56,414 bases of DNA. Origin: Oscillospiraceae bacterium. Its GTDB lineage: Bacteria; Bacillota; Clostridia; Oscillospirales; SIG627. The notes beneath the pieces are model-generated. The model worked only from the letters and a program-made list of their open reading frames with translations, searched no databases and was not told the origin of the DNA. The position numbers and the translations under genes were made by a program. The number at the start of each line of letters is the position of its first letter. Within the stretch, counting starts at the first letter, position 1. The stretch covers positions 1-56,414 of the forward strand of contig SVQW01000017.1 in NCBI GenBank assembly GCA_015065085.1, written 5' to 3'. Positions 6,714 to 14,425 of the stretch are shown piece after piece.

Positions 6714-8646
6714 CAAAATCGCATCCGATCACGTAATCGACTTTGCCGCAGAGGAGCTTAAAAAATACCTGCGCATGATGATGCCCCGCTGCGGAGAGAT
6801 AGAAATATACTTTTCTCCGGACGCAACCGACGGCTTCCGTCTGGGGCTTCTGGAGGACTTCGGGCTGGATATATCCGAAGCTGACGACCTTACGCTGGAC
6901 GACATCATTCACATTGACACCACTGCCGAGGGCGGAATTATAGCAGGAAGTAACCCACGAAGTGTATTATTGGCAGTATACCGCTTTCTTAACGAAAACG
7001 GATGCCGTTGGCTTTTCCCGGGTGTCGACGGTGAATACATCCCTATGCAGAATATTGTGCCTGTAAAATATCACAAGATGGCTGACTGCCGTTACCGCGG
7101 TCAGTGCAACGAGGGTGCGGAAAGTCAGCAGTGCATGCTGGAAACCATTGATTTCTCGCCCAAAATAGGTCTTAACGTATACATGCTGGAGTTTGATAAC
7201 CCCAAGGTATACTACAACTGGTACTACGACCATTCCTACAACGAACAAAACCGTCCCGCCGAGCACCTTTCGGACGAAACAGTTCTGCAGTGGAAGCGTC
7301 AGTGCGAGGCTGAAATTTCCAAAAGAGGTCTTCAATTCCACGATATGGGTCACGGCTGGACTGCAGAATCCTTCGGTATACGTTCCACCGACGGTTGGGT
7401 AAAGGACACCGAAAACCCCGTTCCCAAGGAATCCGAGGATTTTCTCGCCATGATAGACGGCAAAAGAGAGCTATACAAGGGCGTTGCTCTTAACACAAAC
7501 TTCTGCATGTCCAATGCCGCCGCGCGCGAAAAGGTTGTAAAGCAGGTTGTGGCTTACGCTTCTCTCAACCGCAATGTTGACTATCTGCATGTATGGCTTG
7601 CCGACGGCTACAACAACCACTGCGAATGTGAAGAATGCCGCAAAAAGATTCCCTCCGACTGGTACGTTATGCTCATGAATGAAATAGACGACGCACTTAC
7701 TGCAGAGGGCCTGAGCACACGTATTGTATTCTGCTGTTATCTTGACACCACCTGGCCCTGTGAAACCGTGACCATAAAAAATCCCGACCGTTTCACTCTG
7801 CTTCTGGGCGCAATTTCCCGCGATTACACCGCTCACGTTCCGCACGAACCCGTTGATACTCCCACCTGGCCATTTAAGCTTAACGACAATCTTCTGCCCA
7901 CCACCGTTGAGCAGTACAACACCTATGCCAGACAGTGGCAGGAAAAATGCGGCGGTCTCAAGGTGCTTGTGTATGAATACCATTACTGGCGCCATCAGTA
8001 TTACGATCCGTCGGGAATCAAGCTTGCAAAGCTTATTCACAATGACGTTATAGGCTACAAAAAGAACGGCTTTGACGGCATTATCGAGGACGGCTCCCAG
8101 AGAAGCTATTTCCCCAACGGTTTCAGCTACTTTGTTTATGCCTCTACACTGTTTGACAACTCCTGCGACTTTGAAAAGCTGAAGGAGGACTATTTCAGCC
8201 ATGCCTACGGTGAAGATTGGCGTGAAATATATGCAATATTTGAAAAAGTATCCGAAGGTCTTGACCCCAAATATCTTGAGGGCGGTGCCTTTGAGGCAAG
8301 CACAAACGGCGTATTCTACGACCCGACTCAGAAGGAAAAGCTTCAGACGGTATTTGATGCGGCAAAGGAATTTGACAGCTTCATAAAAGACCACTTCACC
8401 TCCCCTGTACGTGCACAAACCGCCGCAGTTCGTCTGCTTATCAGATACGTGGATTACATAAGGGCTCTCGCCGAGGCGTTTATTCTCAAATGCGAAGGAA
8501 ATGATGCCGAGGCAAACAAGGTATACTTTGATTTTATGAAAGAATTCGGAAAGCACGAATACGAAATTGAGCGTTATTTTGACCACGCTCTCGCCACCAT
8601 GTCCATGTGCAGAATATTCGGTCACATGAGCGCATTCCATAACTAA
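6700..8646 (+). CDS. DUF4838-type putative glycoside hydrolase
   Basis: The 648-residue protein matches the layout of DUF4838 proteins: an N-terminal GH20/GH67-like alpha-beta domain (DFAAEELKKYLRMM near residue 11; IIAGSNPRSVLLAVYRFL near residue 80; NGCRWLFPG near 101), then a large TIM-barrel-like region. A Cys/His-rich loop (HCECEECRKK, near residue 307) may bind a metal. No signal peptide is visible. It overlaps the AraC gene by 14 bases and has GGAGG upstream. Substrate is unknown; context suggests an oligosaccharide taken up together with mannosides. It could equally act on a uronic acid or hexosamine linkage. Confidence 0.7.
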   Translation: MYTINKIASDHVIDFAAEELKKYLRMMMPRCGEIEIYFSPDATDGFRLGLLEDFGLDISEADDLTLDDIIHIDTTAEGGIIAGSNPRSVLLAVYRFLNENGCRWLFPGVDGEYIPMQNIVPVKYHKMADCRYRGQCNEGAESQQCMLETIDFSPKIGLNVYMLEFDNPKVYYNWYYDHSYNEQNRPAEHLSDETVLQWKRQCEAEISKRGLQFHDMGHGWTAESFGIRSTDGWVKDTENPVPKESEDFLAMIDGKRELYKGVALNTNFCMSNAAAREKVVKQVVAYASLNRNVDYLHVWLADGYNNHCECEECRKKIPSDWYVMLMNEIDDALTAEGLSTRIVFCCYLDTTWPCETVTIKNPDRFTLLLGAISRDYTAHVPHEPVDTPTWPFKLNDNLLPTTVEQYNTYARQWQEKCGGLKVLVYEYHYWRHQYYDPSGIKLAKLIHNDVIGYKKNGFDGIIEDGSQRSYFPNGFSYFVYASTLFDNSCDFEKLKEDYFSHAYGEDWREIYAIFEKVSEGLDPKYLEGGAFEASTNGVFYDPTQKEKLQTVFDAAKEFDSFIKDHFTSPVRAQTAAVRLLIRYVDYIRALAEAFILKCEGNDAEANKVYFDFMKEFGKHEYEIERYFDHALATMSMCRIFGHMSAFHN

Positions 8647-8666
8647 TACAGCAGTAAATAAGTATT

Positions 8667-8708
8667 TGCAGGGTTGATGTAAGCATCTGCCCTGCATTTT
8701 TATTGTTT
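8667..8708 (+). terminator. Rho-independent terminator after the DUF4838 gene
   Basis: The outer stem TGCAGGG/CCCTGCA (8667-8673 and 8690-8696) and inner GATG/CATC are followed by a T-rich tract at 8697-8708. Confidence 0.75.
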
Positions 8709-8725
8709 TAATTAAATATCACCTA

Positions 8726-8754
8726 TTGACAAAACGGTTTTTTTCTGTTATAAT
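8726..8754 (+). promoter_or_regulatory. Consensus promoter of the lacI-type gene
   Basis: TTGACA (8726-8731) and TATAAT (8749-8754) have a 17-base spacer. The predicted start at about 8761 lies immediately before the palindromic operator. Confidence 0.85.
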
Positions 8755-8764
8755 GACTTTGTGA

Positions 8765-8780
8765 ATGCAAACGTTTGCAT
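8765..8780. promoter_or_regulatory. LacI-family operator O1
   Basis: ATGCAAACGTTTGCAT is a perfect 16-bp palindrome with the central CG typical of LacI-family sites. It sits just downstream of the promoter, where bound repressor would block the gene's own transcription. The same 16-mer recurs at 9846-9861. Confidence 0.85.
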
Positions 8781-8795
8781 AAAGGCGGTGAAAAA

Positions 8796-9812
8796 ATGAA
8801 GCAGGCCAGCAGTACACTTAAGCACATAGCACAGGAATTGGGAATATCCGTTTCCACAGTATCGCGTGCACTCAACGGCAAAAGCGTTATAAGCGATGAG
8901 ACCCGAAAAAAGGTGCTTAAAGCAGCTGAAAAATACGCTTACTCCCCCAACGAGGTGGCACGCTCGCTTCAGAATTCCTCCACTCACACAATCGCCGTGG
9001 TTCTTCCCGATATATCCGAAACATTTTTCGGCACTATTGTCAAGGAAATAGAAGCGGTTGTGGAGCAATCGGGCTATATGATAATACTTGCCGACACTCA
9101 CGAAAACGCCCAGAACGAAAAAAAGTATCTTGATATGCTGTTCCAGCGACGTATTGATGCGCTTGTTCTGGCAACGGTAGATATAAGCGGAGATACGGTA
9201 AAGCAGTTTATTTCAAACGGCACTCCCGTTGTATTTATAGACAACATTCCGTCACCGGACGGTACTGACGCAATTACCATTGACAACCGCGCCGCAGGAC
9301 GTATAGCAACGGAATACCTCATAAAAAGCGGTCACAGACGCATTGCAACAATAATCGGTTCACAGCAGGAAACCACCGGTATACAGCGTTTGGAAGGTTA
9401 CCGCGAAGCGCTGACAGACGGCGGACTTGAATACGACCCAAGCCTTGTGGAATACGGCGATTACAAATTTGAATCCGGCTATCAAGCCATGGCTAAGCTT
9501 ATAGAACACCGCCAAGAATCCCCTTTTTCCGCAGTGTACGTAACATCGGAAAAAATGACCTACGGTGCACTCCGCGCCATACGTGACAAAGGACTTAATG
9601 TGCCCGAGGATATTTCAGTAGTAGGCTTTGATATACATAACCTCACCGACGACCGACGCCGGATGATAACCACGGTGCGCCAGCCCGAAAACGAAATCGG
9701 CAAACAGGTCGGAGAGCTACTTCTCAAACGCATTGAAGGCACAAGTGTCCACCAAAACAAAGTATTTTTACAGCCTTATATCGAAAAAGGCGACACAGTA
9801 AAAAAAATATAA
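8796..9812 (+). CDS. LacI family transcriptional repressor
   Basis: A 338-residue DNA-binding regulator. The N-terminal helix-turn-helix (TLKHIAQELGISVSTVSRALNG) is canonical, followed by the hinge region (YSPNEVARSLQ) and a periplasmic-binding-protein-like effector domain (IAVVLPDISETFFGTIVKEIE to VVGFDIHNL and TTVRQP). The start is ATG 8796 after AAAGGCGG; the TTG at 8775 lies inside the operator and is rejected. Paired palindromes before this gene and before the next suggest autoregulation and control of the M24-like/ASRT genes. The effector is unknown but is probably a small sugar-like ligand. Confidence 0.93.
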   Translation: MKQASSTLKHIAQELGISVSTVSRALNGKSVISDETRKKVLKAAEKYAYSPNEVARSLQNSSTHTIAVVLPDISETFFGTIVKEIEAVVEQSGYMIILADTHENAQNEKKYLDMLFQRRIDALVLATVDISGDTVKQFISNGTPVVFIDNIPSPDGTDAITIDNRAAGRIATEYLIKSGHRRIATIIGSQQETTGIQRLEGYREALTDGGLEYDPSLVEYGDYKFESGYQAMAKLIEHRQESPFSAVYVTSEKMTYGALRAIRDKGLNVPEDISVVGFDIHNLTDDRRRMITTVRQPENEIGKQVGELLLKRIEGTSVHQNKVFLQPYIEKGDTVKKI

Positions 9813-9842
9813 AGCGGTTTAGTACCGTTTATATTATAAACA

Positions 9843-9864
9843 GTTATGCAAACGTTTGCATAAC
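9843..9864. promoter_or_regulatory. LacI-family operator O2
   Basis: This 22-bp perfect palindrome contains the same 16-bp core as O1 and lies 38 bases before the M24-like start codon. A TATTAT/TATAAA-like -10 immediately precedes it (about 9832-9840). It probably lets the upstream LacI protein regulate the two following genes. Confidence 0.85.
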
Positions 9865-9901
9865 ACGGCAACCATAAAAATCAATATAAAGGAGACACAT
9901 T

Positions 9902-11074
9902 ATGGCATACTACAACCTTAAGGAAACCGAAAAAAGAATTGCCGCTGTCAGAGAGATTCTCAAGGCTAAGAATCTTGATGCGGCACTCGTCTACTTTGAT
10001 GAACTGAACGTTGCTAATGGCTGGTATCTCACCGGCTGGTGCGGTCAGTTTGAAAAAGGCTCCGTACTTGTTCCCGTTGAGGGCGAGCCCATACTGCTTG
10101 GCGGTCCCGAGTCCGAGCCGTTTGCAAAAATGAACTCCGCTGTTACAAAGGTTCGCTGCTTCCCCGTATTCATGGTACCTGATGAGGAATATCCCAACGC
10201 TACCATTATCAACTTCAAGCAGCTTAACGAAGAGCTCAAGAGCGAAGGAACCGTGCTTAAGCGCATCGGCTTTGTAGGTACCGCAACCATCCCCCATCAG
10301 GTTTACTGCGACTTTGCGGAAGGCTTTGACGGTATAGAAATGGTAGACATTACCGACGAATACGAAACAATGCGCGCTTACAAGTCCGAATGGGAAGTTG
10401 AGCAGATTCAGCAGGCTACCGCACTTTGCGACATTGCATACGATAAAATGATGGCTGCCATCAAGCCCGGCGCATACGAATTTGAAGTTGCTGCCGCAGG
10501 CGAATATGTTTGCCGTGTAGGCGGTGCAACAAGCTTTGCTTACTCTACCATAGTTGGTTCCGGCGAACGTGCAAAGGCAGTTGTTCCCACTGCAACCAAC
10601 AAGAAGATGGAAGACGGCGAGCTGGTTATGATAGGTATCGCTCCCCGTTTCAACGGCTATGCAGGCACATTCGGCGACACCATCCCCGTAAACGGTGTAT
10701 ACACCCAGAAGCAGAAGGATCTTCTCAACCACATGCGTGAAACCTTCCGTCTCACCAGAGATATGCTCAAGCCCGGTATGACAGGACGCGAAATCGACGT
10801 TCCCGGCAGACTGTACTATGAAAAGCACGGTCTCAAGGACTATATCGTTTGCCCCTTTGCACACTCCATCGGTCTTATGGAGGCTGAATCTCCCTTCTTC
10901 GGTCCCAACGGTGACTTCGTTCTCGTTCCCGGTATGACCGTAATGGTTGACGTAAGCTTCTTCGGACATCCCGACCTGCACGGCGGACGTATTGAAACCG
11001 GCTTTGTAATCACCGAAAACGGATGCCGTCCTCTCTCGCCCAAAATGTGCGACTACTTCATGAAGGATCTTTAA
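9902..11074 (+). CDS. Creatinase-like M24-fold protein lacking metal ligands
   Basis: The 390-residue protein has the two-domain creatinase/prolidase architecture: N-terminal domain to about residue 150, then a pita-bread C-terminal domain. Against the five metal ligands of M24 aminopeptidases (Asp, Asp, His, Glu, Glu), the first Asp is Gly (LVMIGIAP), the second is Thr (GYAGTFGDT), the His is kept (FAHSIGL), the first Glu is Asp (VMVDVS), and the last Glu is kept (GRIETGF). A dinuclear metal site is therefore unlikely. Creatinase is a known metal-free member of this fold that cleaves a C-N bond, so a non-peptidase hydrolase is plausible. The ribosome binding site is AAAGGAG. It is in an operon with the ASRT-like gene. 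Confidence 0.8.
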   Translation: MAYYNLKETEKRIAAVREILKAKNLDAALVYFDELNVANGWYLTGWCGQFEKGSVLVPVEGEPILLGGPESEPFAKMNSAVTKVRCFPVFMVPDEEYPNATIINFKQLNEELKSEGTVLKRIGFVGTATIPHQVYCDFAEGFDGIEMVDITDEYETMRAYKSEWEVEQIQQATALCDIAYDKMMAAIKPGAYEFEVAAAGEYVCRVGGATSFAYSTIVGSGERAKAVVPTATNKKMEDGELVMIGIAPRFNGYAGTFGDTIPVNGVYTQKQKDLLNHMRETFRLTRDMLKPGMTGREIDVPGRLYYEKHGLKDYIVCPFAHSIGLMEAESPFFGPNGDFVLVPGMTVMVDVSFFGHPDLHGGRIETGFVITENGCRPLSPKMCDYFMKDL

Positions 11075-11092
11075 TTAAAGGAGAAAAATACA

Positions 11093-11464
11093 ATGGCAGA
11101 AAAGGTTTTAGGATATCAGCACTACATGTTCATCGACGGCGATCTGCCCGGCAACGGAGACGATATGACTCTCCCCGGTCATGAGGCTATGATGATAACA
11201 AACAAAAACACTGTTGATGCTCACATAATCGTTAACATTTACTTTGAAGACAAAGCTCCCGTAAAGGGTCTGCATCTGACCGTCCCCGCAGAAAGAGTTA
11301 TTTGCATAAGAATGGATAATCCCATCTGCGAAGAAAACTATCAGATACCCAACGGTCAGTATTCCGTTGAACTGGAAAGCGATATTGCTGTCTGTGCATG
11401 CTACGGAAGACTTGACAGACGTCACAATCTCGGCTACTACTCGACAGGCTACTGCGCAATCTGA
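11093..11464 (+). CDS. Anabaena sensory rhodopsin transducer (ASRT)-like protein
   Basis: The 123-residue single-domain protein matches the ASRT family in length and pattern: GHEAMMITN near the start, then DAHIIVNIYFEDKAPV, LHLTVPAER, and a C-terminal CACYGRLDRR stretch. In Anabaena the protein forms a beta-sandwich tetramer and works with a rhodopsin, but most bacteria with the family have no rhodopsin, and the superfamily has been predicted to bind small molecules such as sugars. It starts 18 bases after the M24-like gene with AAAGGAG, and a strong terminator follows, so it is the last gene of the LacI cassette. It may be a ligand-binding partner of the M24-like enzyme (inference). Confidence 0.8.
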   Translation: MAEKVLGYQHYMFIDGDLPGNGDDMTLPGHEAMMITNKNTVDAHIIVNIYFEDKAPVKGLHLTVPAERVICIRMDNPICEENYQIPNGQYSVELESDIAVCACYGRLDRRHNLGYYSTGYCAI

Positions 11465-11480
11465 CATATAAAAGCAAACC

Positions 11481-11520
11481 AAAAAATGCTGAACGCTTTG
11501 GCGTTCAGCATTTTTATTTT
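11481..11520. terminator. Terminator after the ASRT gene
   Basis: The stem AAAAAATGCTGAACGC with its complement encloses a TTTG loop and ends in a T tract. It also lies just past the end of the convergent lipoprotein gene, so it may serve both strands. Confidence 0.85.
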
Positions 11521-11521
11521 G

Positions 11522-11785
11522 TTAACTTCCGAAAAGAACGGATGCGGAGACTTCGTTGTCCTCGCCTTCGGGTATTTCGGCAGGTGCGTCCTGCTCGGGC
11601 TGAGCGGGCTGTTCATCCTGCTGAGGCTGAGCATCGTTTTCGATCTGTACATCCTGCCCGATGTTCTGATTCTGTTCTGCTTGGTCATTCTGCACCTCGT
11701 TATCCGAAGCGGGAGTGCAGGAAGCAAGCAATGCGGCACTACACAGCATAACAGCCGCAATAACAAGCAATAAAATTCTTTTCAT
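11522..11785 (-). CDS. Small acidic Gln/Asp-rich lipoprotein
   Basis: An 87-residue predicted lipoprotein. The N-terminus MKRILLLVIAAVMLCSAALL is a signal peptide, followed by a lipobox ending LLASC, so Cys22 would be lipidated. The mature part is low-complexity and acidic, rich in Gln, Asp, Glu, Pro and Asn, and is probably disordered. The ribosome binding site AAAGGAG precedes the ATG. It is the last gene of the minus-strand run that starts at 20456. It could be a surface spacer or stalk; no enzymatic domain is present. Confidence 0.75.
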   Translation of the reverse strand: MKRILLLVIAAVMLCSAALLASCTPASDNEVQNDQAEQNQNIGQDVQIENDAQPQQDEQPAQPEQDAPAEIPEGEDNEVSASVLFGS

Positions 11786-11820
11786 TCTTACTCTCCTTTT
11801 ACATTTATTTATCGGTATAA

Positions 11821-14409
11821 TTAAAGCTTTTCAATAAAGCATCCGCCCATTATACCGCTGGGTTCGAGGTAGGCCTCCATCTTGTTGGCATCGGAATTGT
11901 AAACAGTCAGTGCTATTTCATTTTCGCCCTTTTCAAGGTTGATTTCAGAAATATAAGGTGGCTGTATTATGCGTCCGTAAGCCTTGCCGTTTACCTTTAT
12001 ATCCACAACGTCGCGTACATCGCCGAATGAAAGCATATACTTTCCGCTTTCCTTTACATCTGCCGTAAGCTTATAGGTGACGGCACCGGAATAGAATGGC
12101 TGTCCCTGTACTTCCCAGCCCTTTTCAATGCTGAGAGTTTTACGGCGTGCACAAATCGCAACAGTCTGTTTTTCAGGCACAAAAAGCTTGAGATTATATG
12201 TACTCCACGCACGCTTTGATTTTCCTTCACTCTGAATATCAGCGTCAAAATCGCCCTCAAGCGCCATATAGTCATGGGAGGTGAAGGGCGCGGTCTTGAA
12301 GATAGTCAGCGTGTGTTCTCCCTTTGTGACAGTAGGAAGCGCATAAAGCAGGTAGTTCTCGTCGAAGCGTCTGCCCATTACGGGATAAAGTGTTATGCCA
12401 TCCAGTGTTACGCAGGTTATCAGCTTTTTCACGACAGTGGGAATTACAAGTGTCAGACCATCAAGCTCGTCCTTTGCGGTAAAGGTGAAATCAAGCTGCG
12501 GATCGTTCTCGGTCTTGACCGCAGGCTTTCCGTCACATGTAAAGCTGTCGAGAGTTATCGAGTTGGCTCGGTCAAATTCGACCTGTGCCTCGCTCTCAAG
12601 CTTAATTGTCCGGACAGGCTCATATATTTCGGGGATATCGTCATAGGTTGCGGAGATATAACGAACATCTCCGGGGTAAAGTCTTATTTTCTTTTCTCTG
12701 CCGTATGCCGTTATAACGCCGTTTATAGGCTCGGTTTGCTCGATATTGGCGATAAATGTAAACTCCTCGCCGTCGATTATACGGCGGGTAAAGTGAGGGG
12801 TGCCCTCGCCTTTGTAGCATACATCACATTCAATAAGCTTTTCAAGCTTACAAAGCTCTTTTTCGCTTAATACGGTAATTCCTTTGGCTTTAAGACCTTC
12901 AAGCTCTGCTTCGCTCAGCTCATAGCCTGCAACAACAGCCACTTTGAAGCCGTAATCGCTCTCAATAATATTTTTTGTATCACAGATTGTAAAACCGTAA
13001 GGCAGACGGTTAAGCTGTTCAAAGGCATCAAAATACTCCTCAGTACGGAGAATATTGCGCCATACTGCCTCGGTGGGGTCAATAAGCACTATGGGGAACA
13101 CCTTTTCGCCCTTAGCAAGCAGGCAGGCAAGAGATGCCATATTGTCGTTAAGCTGCTTTATGGAATAATCGTGCATGGTTGCAGGGGAAAAGTTGGGTGG
13201 TGCAAAAAACTTTGTATATGTACGGAAGCGGTGCTGGTACTGATGCAGAACTATAAAATCCACACCCTGCATAAGCTGATATGCCGCAATGTGAGACAAT
13301 GTATGAGGCTCGGCACCAAAATTGGAGGCAGCAAACATTTCACACATAACACCCTTTTTGCCGTGCATAAACGCGGCGGCTTCCGCCTGCTTTGCGCGCA
13401 GGTCGTATCTTATCTGTGCAAAATTGGTCATTTTTTCGGTAGTCTGAGCCTGTCCCCACACCACATCGGGAGTATAGTAGAACTCAGTCTTCATATGCTT
13501 ACCGCCATCAATGGCATAAAGCTCCTGGTCGGTTCCCGGATAGTCGAAATGCTGCTGGAGGTCGGAGAAACGTCCTTCGGTCAGAGGAGAAGTACGGGGA
13601 GTGTCCTTGTAGAGAAAAGGAGAAGAGTCGCTGGTATGACCGGTAAACAAAAGACCGTTTTCGTTAAGCCATTCATGCTGGGTCTTGAACCATCTCTGCA
13701 CGGTAATACCCGCATGCTCCCAGTAATCCACTGCCTGTTTTATGTCCTTACGCTCAATTATCTGAGGAATGTACGGCATAATGTCATAACCGTATTTTTC
13801 CCTGAAGGTTTGTTCAAAATCGGTACACCAGGGGAAAAGGTTGCGCTGAATGCTGTCCGGGTTGAACAGAACCTGAGGCTGAACACGGCGGTTATCTGTG
13901 TCGGAGAAAAAGCCTTTAATGGGGTCGCCAAAGTACTGACCCACGTGCTTTTTATATTCCTCATAAACGAGCTTGATAAAAAGCTCTGCCGAAAGTGCTT
14001 CTTCAAAAGCGGGGAAGCCCCAGTCAACATCCTTTACACAAGGCTTGCCGTTTTCCATGACTATGCGCTTGGCTTTAAGATGTGGCGCAAGCTTCTGAAC
14101 GCGGCCCGCAACATCTCCGGGCGGATAGTCAAAGCCGCTGTTTATCCACATTTCAAAGCCTATATCTTTGCAGGCTTTTGCGGCATTGCCCACCATCTCA
14201 AACCAGTCCTCGGAAAGATAGTTTTCCTCATCAAAGCCGTTTATGGGCTTATTGAACAGCACGATGCCTCCGAAGCCTTTTTGCTTCATGTCAAAAAAGG
14301 ATTTGTACATTTGCTCATAGGTCAAGTCTTTTTTGTCAGAGGTAGTTATAAAATAAAAGGGTTTTGAGCGGTAATGGAATACTTCTTTTTCACTTAACGG
14401 GTATTTCAT
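11821..14409 (-). CDS. Large GH106-like putative alpha-L-rhamnosidase
   Basis: The 862-residue protein resembles the large GH106-type or rhamnosidase-like enzymes: an N-terminal TIM barrel (GFGGIVLFNKPI; EMWINSGFDYPPGDVAG; the region KGFFSDTD), a central region (GHTSDSSPF, KGVMCEMFAASNFG), and C-terminal beta-sandwich domains ending in a galactose-binding-like fold (INLEKGENEIALTVYN). No signal peptide is visible. It starts 16 bases after the homocysteine methyltransferase gene with GAAAGGATG upstream. The placement of a sugar hydrolase at the end of a housekeeping operon is odd. Family assignment is from overall pattern; other unclassified glycosidase families are possible. Confidence 0.6.
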   Translation of the reverse strand: MKYPLSEKEVFHYRSKPFYFITTSDKKDLTYEQMYKSFFDMKQKGFGGIVLFNKPINGFDEENYLSEDWFEMVGNAAKACKDIGFEMWINSGFDYPPGDVAGRVQKLAPHLKAKRIVMENGKPCVKDVDWGFPAFEEALSAELFIKLVYEEYKKHVGQYFGDPIKGFFSDTDNRRVQPQVLFNPDSIQRNLFPWCTDFEQTFREKYGYDIMPYIPQIIERKDIKQAVDYWEHAGITVQRWFKTQHEWLNENGLLFTGHTSDSSPFLYKDTPRTSPLTEGRFSDLQQHFDYPGTDQELYAIDGGKHMKTEFYYTPDVVWGQAQTTEKMTNFAQIRYDLRAKQAEAAAFMHGKKGVMCEMFAASNFGAEPHTLSHIAAYQLMQGVDFIVLHQYQHRFRTYTKFFAPPNFSPATMHDYSIKQLNDNMASLACLLAKGEKVFPIVLIDPTEAVWRNILRTEEYFDAFEQLNRLPYGFTICDTKNIIESDYGFKVAVVAGYELSEAELEGLKAKGITVLSEKELCKLEKLIECDVCYKGEGTPHFTRRIIDGEEFTFIANIEQTEPINGVITAYGREKKIRLYPGDVRYISATYDDIPEIYEPVRTIKLESEAQVEFDRANSITLDSFTCDGKPAVKTENDPQLDFTFTAKDELDGLTLVIPTVVKKLITCVTLDGITLYPVMGRRFDENYLLYALPTVTKGEHTLTIFKTAPFTSHDYMALEGDFDADIQSEGKSKRAWSTYNLKLFVPEKQTVAICARRKTLSIEKGWEVQGQPFYSGAVTYKLTADVKESGKYMLSFGDVRDVVDIKVNGKAYGRIIQPPYISEINLEKGENEIALTVYNSDANKMEAYLEPSGIMGGCFIEKL

Positions 14410-14425
14410 ACGGACATCCTTTCAT

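Noticed and set aside
7471..8697. 408-residue minus-strand ORF
   Set aside because: It is antisense to the DUF4838 gene, has no ribosome binding site and an unnatural composition.
9902..11074. Xaa-Pro aminopeptidase
   Set aside because: Metal ligands are missing, so the peptidase label is not supported.
13171..14367. 398-residue plus-strand ORF
   Set aside because: It is antisense to the GH106-like gene, with a Cys/His-rich composition typical of shadow frames.
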